Assembly (NCBI GenBank): GCA_963698395.1
Contig: CAVOQQ010000008.1
Location: forward strand, 186,001 to 250,000
From: JBBQUN01 sp963698395
Lineage (GTDB): Bacteria > Actinomycetota > Acidimicrobiia > Acidimicrobiales > SZUA-35
Direction: 5' to 3'
DNA: 64,000 bases
Shown: piece after piece, positions 44,356 through 52,070 of the stretch
How the letters are laid out: each line of letters starts with the position of its first letter
Numbering within the stretch: the first letter of the stretch is position 1
Notes under the pieces: generated by a model
What the model saw: only the letters and a program-made list of their open reading frames with translations
Told to the model about the DNA's origin: nothing
The model's database searches: none
Translations under genes and position numbers: made by a program

Positions 44356-45297
44356 ATGATGACCAACCCCTCCGGAATCAACGTGACCGACGTGGCGTTC
44401 GTACGCTTCGAGGCGCCCGACCTCGACGTCATGGAGCGATACTTCTCCGACTTCGGCATGCAGCGGAGCGAGCGCACCGAATCGGTGCTCTACATCCGCG
44501 GCACCGATGACGAGGGTTTCGTCCACGTCACCCACCTCGCAGAGCAACCGGCCTTCGTCGGATTGGCGTTCGACGCCGCATCCGTGGAAGACCTCGAGAC
44601 ATTGGCCCTCCATGGCGACTTCGGCGACGTGCGCGACCTCGACGGTCCGGGCGGGGGCAAGGTCGTGAGCGCCACCGACCCGAACGGCTTCCAGGTCGAG
44701 GTGGTCGCCGCGCGGGGTTCGGTTGGAGCGCTCGACGTGGCGGGCCGCGTCGGCCTCAATGACGCGACAGCACGACCACGGCTCGGCGAGACGGTTCGAC
44801 TCGATCCCGGGCCGTCCCACGTCAAACGGCTCGGCCACGTCGTGCTCGACGTGATCGACTTTCGCGAAAGCGAAGCGTGGTACAAGCGTCACTTCGGGCT
44901 GGTCACCTCCGACGAGATCGCGATCGACGACACCCGCTCGCTGGGGGCGTTCATGCGGTGCAACCGGGGTCCGCTGCACGTCGACCACCACACGCTGTTC
45001 TGCGTCGGCCGGGGCAAGGCCGGCTTCAACCACGCCGCCTTCGAGGTCGCAGACTTCGATGACCTGATGACCGGCCATACGCACCTCCAGAACGCAGCCC
45101 GCCAGCACCAGTGGGGTGTCGGTCGCCACATCCTCGGCAGTCAGATCTACGACTATTGGCGCGATCCCTATGGCCACATGGTCGAACACTGGACCGACGG
45201 CGACCTGTTCAACGACGCCACCCCACCGAACCGGGTCGATGTCGCTGAGCTACTCGGCTCTCAATGGGGGCCGATGCTGGGCAGCCCGCCGGGCTGA
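44356..45297 (+). CDS. Type I extradiol ring-cleavage dioxygenase (two VOC modules)
   Basis: 313 residues from ATG 44356 (second ATG at 44359). The N-terminal module (VTDVAFVRFEAPDLDVMERY) lacks metal ligands as is usual. The C-terminal module has KRLGHVVLDVIDFRESEAWY (first His), DHHTLFCVGRGKAGFNHAAF (second His in NHAAF) and DPYGHMVEHWTDGD (Glu). This is the Fe(II) triad of catechol 2,3-dioxygenase-type enzymes, opening a catechol next to the hydroxyls. It is the best ring-cleavage candidate for catechols made by the monooxygenases upstream. It is the last gene before the tRNA-Pro. Confidence 0.83.
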   Translation: MMTNPSGINVTDVAFVRFEAPDLDVMERYFSDFGMQRSERTESVLYIRGTDDEGFVHVTHLAEQPAFVGLAFDAASVEDLETLALHGDFGDVRDLDGPGGGKVVSATDPNGFQVEVVAARGSVGALDVAGRVGLNDATARPRLGETVRLDPGPSHVKRLGHVVLDVIDFRESEAWYKRHFGLVTSDEIAIDDTRSLGAFMRCNRGPLHVDHHTLFCVGRGKAGFNHAAFEVADFDDLMTGHTHLQNAARQHQWGVGRHILGSQIYDYWRDPYGHMVEHWTDGDLFNDATPPNRVDVAELLGSQWGPMLGSPPG

Positions 45298-45553
45298 TCG
45301 TCCACCTCGGCGCCTCTTGTGCTTGAGGACGAACTGCAATCGGTCGCTCGACGAGTACACGGTCCCAGCCGACGGATACGGATGGTGGCCCGATCCGAGA
45401 GCCATGGTCGAACGGCTTCACGAAGCTGTCTGCAAGTCCTTGGATGAACGATCCCTCTGCTGCCGACGTAAGTGGGCCGAATCGAACACTTGGATACCGC
45501 TACGAGCGTGGACTCGCTCCCGGCGGTGTCCGAAACCCGACAGTCGCAAGTCT
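45298..45553. other. Gap between dioxygenase gene and tRNA-Pro
   Basis: No gene is seen. The last 80 bases share blocks with the flanks of the two tRNA fragments at 7.3 and 11.2 kb. Confidence 0.5.
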
Positions 45554-45616
45554 CTGACCAGGTCAAATGGTCGGGATGGAGTGATTTGAACACTCGACCC
45601 CCTGCTCCCAAAGCAG
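45554..45616 (-). repeat. tRNA-Pro 3' region, putative att site C in the intact tRNA locus
   Basis: This is the 63-base segment repeated at 7349-7411 (identical) and 11158-11220 (one mismatch). It starts 14 bases beyond the encoded CCA and ends just past the anticodon arm of the intact tRNA. The 3' end of the tRNA points toward the catabolic genes, which is the side on which an integrated element would lie. Confidence 0.78.
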
Positions 45617-45644
45617 GTGCGCTACCAAGCTGCGCCACATCCCG
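45568..45644 (-). tRNA. tRNA-Pro (anticodon TGG)
   Basis: On the minus strand it reads a CGGGATG acceptor half, a D arm, the anticodon stem CCTGC/GCAGG with loop TTTGGGA, a T arm with GTTCAAATC, then CATCCCG, the discriminator A and encoded CCA. All four stems pair. The anticodon is at 45608-45610. It is immediately upstream of the conserved tig-clpP-clpX block, reading away from it. Confidence 0.93.
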
Positions 45645-45733
45645 AAGGTCCGTGATCGTATCGCATCATCGGCGCAACACGCTCACCTTTCCCTCGTGGC
45701 GTCACCGGTGTCGTACCTGGCGTCGCAGTGGCG

Positions 45734-45758
45734 CGGGCGGGCCACACGGGCCCGCCCG
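45734..45758. terminator. Strong GC hairpin between tRNA-Pro and tig
   Basis: A ten-base perfect stem (CGGGCGGGCC with GGCCCGCCCG) closes a five-base loop. No plus-strand gene ends directly before it, so it may instead act on antisense transcription or insulate the tig promoter. There is no U-tract. Confidence 0.4.
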
Positions 45759-45868
45759 ACAGTCGCCTCTTCGTGGTCGTCCAGCACGGAGCGTGGCATT
45801 GTCGTCACGTTCGCCCGACAGGTGGCGCATGGTCTGACCACCATCAGGGCGACCGGCGTTCCGATCGC

Positions 45869-45874
45869 TACACT
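45869..45874 (+). promoter_or_regulatory. Probable tig -10 box (TACACT), leaderless
   Basis: TACACT fits the TAnnnT actinobacterial -10 consensus. It ends seven bases before GTG 45882, so transcription would begin at or next to the start codon. No Shine-Dalgarno sequence precedes that GTG, which agrees with a leaderless message. Confidence 0.55.
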
Positions 45875-45881
45875 CCGCCCA

Positions 45882-47294
45882 GTGAAATCCTCCGTCGAAG
45901 CCCTCGAGGGCAACAAAGTCAAGTTCACCGTCGAGGTCGAAGAAGCCGAGTTCGACAACGATCTCGACGCGGCCTTCAAGTCGCTGGCCAAAGAAGTCCG
46001 TCTGCCCGGGTTCCGGCCCGGCAAGGCACCCCGCAAGGTGCTGGAAGCTCGGATCGGTAGTGAATACGCCCGATCGGAGGCCTTCCGCAACGGTCTGCCC
46101 AACTACTACGTGAAGGCCGTCAACGAACACGAAGTCGACGTCATCGACTCGCCCGACATCGAAATCGTCGAAGGCGAACTGGCCGGTCCGGTCACCTTCT
46201 CGGCCATCGTGCAGGTCCGCCCGGTCATCCAGATCGACGGCTATCAGAATCTCTCGGTCGAGATCCCTTCGCCGATCGTCAGCGAAGAAGACCTCAGCGG
46301 TGCCATCGAGCGACTGCTCGGCCAGTTCGGTGAACTCGTCACCGTCGACCGTCCCGCTGCCGAAGGCGACCGAGTCACGATCGACATCGCCGCCACCCAC
46401 GAGGGCGAGCCGGTCGAAGGTCTCACCGCCAACGACTACGTCTACGAGGTCGGCATGGGTGCGGTCGTCGAAGAGCTCGACGAGAACCTCATCGGTGCGT
46501 CCGCCGGCGACGAACTCACCTTCTCCGCCGCTCACCCCGACGAAGACGAAGACGAGCCGCTCGAGTTCTCCATCTCGGTCAAAGAGGTGCAGGAAACGGT
46601 CCTGCCCGATCCCGACGACGAGTTTGCAAAGGCCAACACGGAGTTCGACAGCGCAGAAGAACTCCGCGAGGACTACCGCAAGCGCCTGACAGAAACCCGT
46701 GTGAACCAGGCCAACTCGACCCGCCGCAACGCGGTGGCCGAAGCGGTGGCCGATCTCGTCTCCGACGACGACATCCCCGATGCCCTGGTCGAGATGGAGG
46801 TCGAGAACCGAGCGCAGGACCTGGCCATGCGCCTCCAGGCGCAGGGCCTCACCATCGAGCAGTACCTCCAGTTCTCGGGTCGAGACCAGGGCGATCTGGT
46901 CGCCGAGCTGCGAGCTACTGCCGGCACCTCGGCCAAGATGGACCTCGCTCTGCGAGCCGTCGCCGTCGCCGAAGGCCTCCAGGTCACCGAGGACGAGATC
47001 AACGAAGAGATGGAGCGCATCGCCGAGCAGGTCAACCGGACCGCCGCCGACGTGCTCGCCCAGTTGACCGAGGGCGGCCAGATGCCTTCGATCCGCTCCG
47101 ACCTGGAAAAGAGCAAGGCCCTCGACTGGTTGGTGGAGCACGCCACCCTGGTCGACGAGAGCGGCAACACGATTTCGCCCGATGACCTCGTCCTGCCCGA
47201 GGCCGACGGTTCATCCAGCGATGATTCCGCCGATACTGCATCCAATGACGCCAGCGATGACGCCGAGGCGGCATCTGAAGGAGAAGACGAGTGA
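45882..47294 (+). CDS. tig: Trigger factor
   Basis: 470 residues from GTG 45882. The ribosome-binding domain carries VRLPGFRPGKAPRKVLEARI (the GFRxGKxP signature). The FKBP-type PPIase domain follows (VDRPAAEGDRVTIDIAATHE), then the helical chaperone domain (EELREDYRKRLTETRVNQAN onward). The C-terminus is a long Ser/Asp/Glu-rich acidic tail, frequent in actinobacterial trigger factors. It binds nascent chains at the ribosome exit. The in-frame extension upstream is rejected because homology starts at VKSSVEALEG. The stop overlaps the clpP start, tying chaperone and protease expression. Confidence 0.95.
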   Translation: MKSSVEALEGNKVKFTVEVEEAEFDNDLDAAFKSLAKEVRLPGFRPGKAPRKVLEARIGSEYARSEAFRNGLPNYYVKAVNEHEVDVIDSPDIEIVEGELAGPVTFSAIVQVRPVIQIDGYQNLSVEIPSPIVSEEDLSGAIERLLGQFGELVTVDRPAAEGDRVTIDIAATHEGEPVEGLTANDYVYEVGMGAVVEELDENLIGASAGDELTFSAAHPDEDEDEPLEFSISVKEVQETVLPDPDDEFAKANTEFDSAEELREDYRKRLTETRVNQANSTRRNAVAEAVADLVSDDDIPDALVEMEVENRAQDLAMRLQAQGLTIEQYLQFSGRDQGDLVAELRATAGTSAKMDLALRAVAVAEGLQVTEDEINEEMERIAEQVNRTAADVLAQLTEGGQMPSIRSDLEKSKALDWLVEHATLVDESGNTISPDDLVLPEADGSSSDDSADTASNDASDDAEAASEGEDE

Positions 47295-47962
47295 TGATCG
47301 ACCCGATGCGCAGCTCCTACGACCAGCGAGTGACCGCTGGTGTCAGTATCCCCAACGTCATCGAGCAGACCAGCCGGGGCGAGGTTCGACACGACCTGTT
47401 CTCCCGCTTGCTCAAGGACAACATCGTCTTCATCGGTACACCGATCGACGAGATGATCGCCAACGTCACCTGCGCCGAACTGCTGCACCTCGAATCGGAG
47501 AACCCCGACCGAGACATCAGCCTCTACATCAACTCGCCGGGCGGCGACGTCAATGCGATGTTCGCCATCTACGACACGATGCAGTTCATCCGACCCGACG
47601 TGGCGACGATCTGTTTCGGCCAGGCTGCATCGGCGGCGGCAGTGCTGCTCGCCGCCGGTGCCCCCGGCAAGCGCTTCGCCCTGCCGAGTTCGAGGATTCT
47701 GCTGCACCAGCCCTACTCGGGAGCCCAGGGTCAGGTGTCCGACCTCGAACTGGCGGCCGCCGAGATCGAGCGACTCAAGAAGCAGCTCGAATCCATCCTC
47801 GCCCATCACACGGGTCAGCCGATCGAGAAGATCGCCGCCGACACCGACCGTGACTTCGTCCTCACCGCTCAGGAAGCGAAGGACTACGGCATCATCGACG
47901 ACGTGATCGCGAATCGCAACGCCGCCGACACCTCTGGCCCGATTCGCGCCATCGAATCGTAG
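47294..47962 (+). CDS. clpP: ATP-dependent Clp protease proteolytic subunit
   Basis: 222 residues from ATG 47294 (TGATG overlap with tig; GTG 47291 is an alternative). ClpP signatures are SLYINSPGGDVNAMFAIYDT, CFGQAASAAAVLLAAGAPGK with the nucleophilic Ser, SRILLHQPYSG with the catalytic His, and TDRDFVLTAQEAKDYGIIDD with the Asp. It forms the barrel protease that degrades substrates delivered by ClpX. Many actinobacteria carry two tandem clpP genes here; only one is present in this window. Confidence 0.94.
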   Translation: MIDPMRSSYDQRVTAGVSIPNVIEQTSRGEVRHDLFSRLLKDNIVFIGTPIDEMIANVTCAELLHLESENPDRDISLYINSPGGDVNAMFAIYDTMQFIRPDVATICFGQAASAAAVLLAAGAPGKRFALPSSRILLHQPYSGAQGQVSDLELAAAEIERLKKQLESILAHHTGQPIEKIAADTDRDFVLTAQEAKDYGIIDDVIANRNAADTSGPIRAIES

Positions 47963-47975
47963 AAGGGGAGCGCCC

Positions 47976-49244
47976 ATGGTGAAGTTTGGTGAGGGGGGCG
48001 AGCTGCTCAAGTGCTCGTTCTGTGGCAAGTCCCAGAAGCAGGTCAAGCGTCTGATCGCCGGTCCGGGTGTCTATATCTGCGACGAATGCATCGACCTGTG
48101 CAACGAGATCATCGAAGAAGAAGAGGCTGACGGCGGTGAGGTTCGTTTCGACGAACTGCCCAAGCCTTCGGAGATCGCCGCCTTCCTCGACGAGTACATC
48201 GTCGGTCAGAGACCGGCCAAGAAGATCATGTCGGTCGCGGTCTACAACCACTACAAACGGATCCGTCACGGCGCCACCAGCCCGACCGATGTCGAGCTCG
48301 CCAAGTCCAACATCTTGCTTCTCGGCCCCACCGGTTGTGGCAAGACGCTGCTGGCCCAAACCCTCGCTCGGGTGCTCAATGTGCCCTTCGCCATCGCCGA
48401 TGCCACGGCCCTCACCGAGGCCGGCTACGTGGGTGAAGACGTCGAGAACATCCTGCTGAAGCTGATCCAGGCTGCCGATTTCGACGTCAAGCGGGCCGAG
48501 ACCGGCATCATCTACATCGACGAGATCGACAAGATCGCTCGCAAGTCGGAAAACCCCTCCATCACCCGAGACGTCTCGGGTGAAGGTGTCCAGCAGGCGT
48601 TGCTGAAGATCCTCGAGGGCACGGTCGCCTCGGTGCCACCCCAGGGTGGTCGCAAACACCCCCACCAAGACTTCATCCAGATCGACACCGCCAACATCTT
48701 GTTCATCTGTGGTGGCGCGTTCGCTGGGGTCGACAAGATCATCGAGCGGCGCATGGGTTCGAACTCGATCGGGTTCCAGGCCGACATCAAGCGGGCCGCG
48801 GACAAGGATCCCGGCGAGTTCTTCGCCCACATCCGCCCCGAAGACCTCCTCAAGTTCGGCTTGATCCCGGAGTTCGTCGGTCGTCTCCCGGTGACCGCCA
48901 CCGTGTCGCCGCTCACCCAAGAAGCACTGGTCGAGATCCTGGTGGCACCGAAGAATGCCCTGATCAAGCAGTACCAGAAGTTCTTCGACATGGAAGACGT
49001 CGAGCTCGAATTCACCGACGAGGCCCTCGCTGCCATCGCCGATCAGGCGCTCCTGCGTGGTACCGGTGCACGCGGTCTGCGGGCCATTCTCGAAGAAGTC
49101 CTGCTCGACGTCATGTACGACCTGCCCGGTCGCACCGACATCGGCCGGTGCGTGATCAGCGCCGAAACCGTGCTCGAGAAGGTCAACCCCACGCTGGTGC
49201 CCCGAACCGAAGGGCGAGGCCGCCCCCGCAGGGCCGCCTCCTAG
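47976..49244 (+). CDS. clpX: ATP-dependent Clp protease ATP-binding subunit ClpX
   Basis: 422 residues. The N-terminal zinc-binding domain has KCSFCGKSQKQVKRLIAGPG and ICDECIDLCN. Walker A is LLLGPTGCGKTLLAQTLARV, Walker B is GIIYIDEIDKIARK, with GYVGEDVENILLKL, sensor motifs and RGTGARGLRAILEEVLLDVM at the C-terminus. It unfolds substrates for ClpP, encoded just upstream. In Streptomyces valS lies between clpX and folC; here folC follows directly after seven bases. Confidence 0.95.
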   Translation: MVKFGEGGELLKCSFCGKSQKQVKRLIAGPGVYICDECIDLCNEIIEEEEADGGEVRFDELPKPSEIAAFLDEYIVGQRPAKKIMSVAVYNHYKRIRHGATSPTDVELAKSNILLLGPTGCGKTLLAQTLARVLNVPFAIADATALTEAGYVGEDVENILLKLIQAADFDVKRAETGIIYIDEIDKIARKSENPSITRDVSGEGVQQALLKILEGTVASVPPQGGRKHPHQDFIQIDTANILFICGGAFAGVDKIIERRMGSNSIGFQADIKRAADKDPGEFFAHIRPEDLLKFGLIPEFVGRLPVTATVSPLTQEALVEILVAPKNALIKQYQKFFDMEDVELEFTDEALAAIADQALLRGTGARGLRAILEEVLLDVMYDLPGRTDIGRCVISAETVLEKVNPTLVPRTEGRGRPRRAAS

Positions 49245-49251
49245 GCCCCGA

Positions 49252-50604
49252 GTGGACTACGCACAGGCGATCGACTGGCTCGAGTCGCACACCAATCTCG
49301 AGGGATCGGCGCCGGCAACGGGATCGGCCCGGAGCAAGCAGCTGCGAGACAACCTGCCGAAAGCCGGCGACACCGATGGGCTCAGCCTCGGCGCCATGAC
49401 CGAGCTGCTCGCGGCGCTCGGCGATCCTCAGCACAGCTACCGGGTGATCCACATCACCGGGACCAACGGCAAGGGCTCGACCACCCGGTTCGCCGCCGGC
49501 ATCCTGGCGGCCATGGGCCTGTCGGTCGGGACCTACACCAGTCCCAACCTGGTGAAGATCAACGAGCGCATCGGCTACGACGGCGAGATGATCTCCGACA
49601 TCGATCTGGCCCGCACGCTCACGTTGCTTGCCGACATCGAGCCGCTGCTCCAGCACCGTCCTTCCCGCTTCGAACTCCTCACGGCCGCTGCGCTGACGTG
49701 GTTCGCCGAACTGGGCGTCGAGGTCGCTGTGGTCGAGGTGGGTCTGCTCGGTCGGTACGACGCCACCAACCTGGTCGATGCGGATGTTGCGGTGATCACC
49801 AACATCGGCAAGGACCACACCGACGGTGCCGATGGCTGGCGCGAACGAGTCGCTTCGGAGAAGGCTGGCATCATCAAGCCCGGTTCACGAGTCGTTCTCG
49901 GGTCGCCGATGGGCGATCTGCGCCCGATCTTCGATCGCGAGCCGTCGGTCGCCACGTTCGCCTACGGGATCGACTTCGATCTCGAGTCGAATCTGGTCGC
50001 TCTCGGCGGCCGTTCGGTCGACATCCGCACGCCGCATGGCATGATCGAGTCGCTTCACGTTCCGTTCCACGGCGCGCATCAGGGACAGAACCTGGCGACG
50101 GCAGTGATGGCGGTCGAAGCGTTCTTCGATCGAGCCCTCGAAGCCGATGTGATCGACGAAGCGCTCGCCACCGTCGAGATCCCCGGCCGGTTCGAGCTCG
50201 TCGGGCGGAACCCCATCGTGATTCTCGACGGAGCCCACAATCCCGACGGCGCCCTTGCCGCCAAGCACACCCTCGACGAGGAGTTCGCCCGTCTCGGCTC
50301 GTGGGTGCTCGTGTTCGGGATGCTGGTGGGCAAGGACCCCGTCGAGATGCTCGAGGCCATCGGTGCCCGAGACTTCGATGCCGTCATCGTCACGCAGCCG
50401 GCCTGGTCACGGGCACTCCCTGCCACCGAAGTCGCCGAGGCGGCGGCATCGATCGGGATCGATGTCGAAGTGATTCCCGACGTGGTGCAGGCCTTCGCCC
50501 GAGCCCGCTCGGTCACCAACGACGACGATCTGATCCTCGTTGCCGGCAGCCTCTACGTGATCGGTGAACTCCGAGCGAAGGCCAACACCGCCACCACCGA
50601 CTGA
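49252..50604 (+). CDS. folC: Folylpolyglutamate synthase / dihydrofolate synthase
   Basis: 450 residues from GTG 49252. FPGS/Mur-ligase motifs are ITGTNGKGSTTRFAAGILAA (P-loop), GTYTSPNLVKINERI, VEVGLLGRYDATNLV, ITNIGKDHTDGADGWRERVA with SEKAGII, and ILDGAHNPDGA. It adds glutamate to folates (and possibly to dihydropteroate) in the cytosol. It probably belongs to the tig-clpP-clpX transcript. The two lectin-bearing pilin genes follow. Confidence 0.92.
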   Translation: MDYAQAIDWLESHTNLEGSAPATGSARSKQLRDNLPKAGDTDGLSLGAMTELLAALGDPQHSYRVIHITGTNGKGSTTRFAAGILAAMGLSVGTYTSPNLVKINERIGYDGEMISDIDLARTLTLLADIEPLLQHRPSRFELLTAAALTWFAELGVEVAVVEVGLLGRYDATNLVDADVAVITNIGKDHTDGADGWRERVASEKAGIIKPGSRVVLGSPMGDLRPIFDREPSVATFAYGIDFDLESNLVALGGRSVDIRTPHGMIESLHVPFHGAHQGQNLATAVMAVEAFFDRALEADVIDEALATVEIPGRFELVGRNPIVILDGAHNPDGALAAKHTLDEEFARLGSWVLVFGMLVGKDPVEMLEAIGARDFDAVIVTQPAWSRALPATEVAEAAASIGIDVEVIPDVVQAFARARSVTNDDDLILVAGSLYVIGELRAKANTATTD

Positions 50605-50703
50605 CGGGTACGCTTGCCCGGCACCGGGGCCATTCGACTCCTTTGACGGCGTCATTGGCACATCGGTCTCAAGCTTTTTGACGAAGCTGCCGATGCTGAC
50701 CTC

Positions 50704-51975
50704 GTGAACAGTCGATCAGAGATTCGCCAACACCAGCGCGGCGCCACGCTTACCGGCTACGCCCTTGTCCTTGCGACGTTCACTTCGGTGGCGCTCGGAA
50801 CGCTGACCCAGCTCGAAGACACCTCCGGGCAGTACCTCACCGACACCGGTCAGGTCATCGCCGAACCGCTGGAAGGTCGCGAGTACCTGGCCACCTCGAT
50901 TCTCGACAATCCGCCCGAGTGGGCGGTCCCGACCACGACCACGACGACCGCACCGACGACCACCACTTCCACCACCGTTGCTCCGAGCTCCACCTCCTCC
51001 ACCCCGTCGAGCTCGACCACCCCCACCACGGCAGCACCGACCTATCCGTCGGGTTCACAGATCTTCACCGGCAAGATCGGCACCAGCACCCCGAACATGT
51101 GCCTCGAGGTCGTCGGCACGCAGCTCAAGCAGGTCACCTGCAGCACGAGTGCACCGGCCATGAAGATCAATCAGCGGCCCGACGGGTTCGCGACCGTCTC
51201 CATGGCCAGTGGAAGCTGCCTCGGCACCGAATCCAACAACAAGTCGGCCAGCGTCAAGAACCAGACCTGCACCGAAGCCGACAACCAGCTCTGGACGGTC
51301 GTTCCGTCGTGGAACGGCACGGTGCAGTTCAAGAACAAGGTCACTGGCTGGTGCATGGATGTGAATGGCAACAGCACCAGCTCGGGTGCCGACATCATCC
51401 AATGGGGCGACGGCAACGCGCCGAACGGCACCTGCAAGAGCACGACGTCGAACAACAACCACAATTTCCCCCTGACCCCGTCGAGCACCACCACGACGAC
51501 CGCACCGACGACGACCACCACGGTCGCTCCGACGACCACGACGACCGCACCAACCACGACCACGGCACCGCCGGCGATTCTGGAGGCCAACGCTTCGCAA
51601 GCCAGCTTGAGCGGCAACATGGCGCTCAACAACGGAAAGATCGGTGTGTCCAACGGTATCGGCAACAACATGAACGGCCCGAACTCGACGACCTCGAAGG
51701 CCACCTTCACCTTCACGGTCACCCAGGCGGGAACCTACAAGATCCAGGGCAATACCACCGCCAACAGTGGCAGCGACGACTCCTTCTACGTGACCGTAGA
51801 CGGGCAGTCCACCTTCTACACGTGGCAGATCGGCAACGGCAACACCTACGTGAACGACAACAACGGCAGCGGACCCGACGTGCAGATCACCCTGCAACCC
51901 GGCCAGCACACGGTGACGATCCACCTCCGTGAGGACGGCAGCTACCTCTCGAGTCTCAAGCTCGTCAAGCAGTAG
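50704..51975 (+). CDS. Flp-like pilin stem with ricin-type lectin and carbohydrate-binding-like domain
   Basis: 423 residues from GTG 50704. Residues 1-75 resemble a Flp/Tad pilin start: basic N-terminus, then RGATLTGYALVLATFTSVAL as the hydrophobic helix. The Glu of the usual G-xxxx-E-Y cleavage motif is replaced (G-ATLT-G-Y). A Thr/Pro/Ser linker (77-112) leads to a ricin B-like beta-trefoil (about 115-258) with NMCLEVVG, GSCLGTES, DNQLWTVV (QxW) and TGWCMDVNGNSTSSGADIIQ. A second Thr-rich linker (261-288) precedes a C-terminal beta-sandwich (292-423: AGTYKIQGNTTANSGSDDSF, GQHTVTIHLREDGSYLSSLK) like CBM6/35 modules. It is probably surface-anchored and binds glycans. Pili assembly genes are not in the window. 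Confidence 0.78.
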   Translation: MNSRSEIRQHQRGATLTGYALVLATFTSVALGTLTQLEDTSGQYLTDTGQVIAEPLEGREYLATSILDNPPEWAVPTTTTTTAPTTTTSTTVAPSSTSSTPSSSTTPTTAAPTYPSGSQIFTGKIGTSTPNMCLEVVGTQLKQVTCSTSAPAMKINQRPDGFATVSMASGSCLGTESNNKSASVKNQTCTEADNQLWTVVPSWNGTVQFKNKVTGWCMDVNGNSTSSGADIIQWGDGNAPNGTCKSTTSNNNHNFPLTPSSTTTTTAPTTTTTVAPTTTTTAPTTTTAPPAILEANASQASLSGNMALNNGKIGVSNGIGNNMNGPNSTTSKATFTFTVTQAGTYKIQGNTTANSGSDDSFYVTVDGQSTFYTWQIGNGNTYVNDNNGSGPDVQITLQPGQHTVTIHLREDGSYLSSLKLVKQ

Positions 51976-51998
51976 CCCAAACCGTCGAACAGTGTGAA

Positions 51999-52028
51999 CG
52001 ATGGCCCGACCGCTCGGTCGGGCCATCG
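51999..52028 (+). terminator. Perfect 14-bp hairpin between the two pilin genes
   Basis: CGATGGCCCGACCG pairs without mismatch with CGGTCGGGCCATCG around a two-base CT (a four-base loop in practice), 23 bases after the stop at 51975. No U-tract follows, as often in high-GC actinobacteria. It suggests that the two pilin genes are transcribed separately, or that the upstream transcript is attenuated here. Confidence 0.65.
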
Positions 52029-52070
52029 TCGCGTCAGTGCCTTCCCGGCTGCGCGTGAGGACAAGCGCTC

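Noticed and set aside
11221..45553. An integrase gene for the proposed island
   Set aside because: No tyrosine- or serine-recombinase motif was found in the listed frames on either strand, so mobility is not claimed.
45702..47141. 479-codon minus-strand frame opposite tig
   Set aside because: It is the mirror of tig, a product of high GC at third positions, with no recognisable domain; tig on the plus strand is certain.
50932..51570. ACC/ACG-rich repeats as a possible CRISPR or satellite array
   Set aside because: They encode Thr/Pro/Ser linkers of the lectin-pilin and lack repeat-spacer structure. No CRISPR array was seen anywhere in the window.
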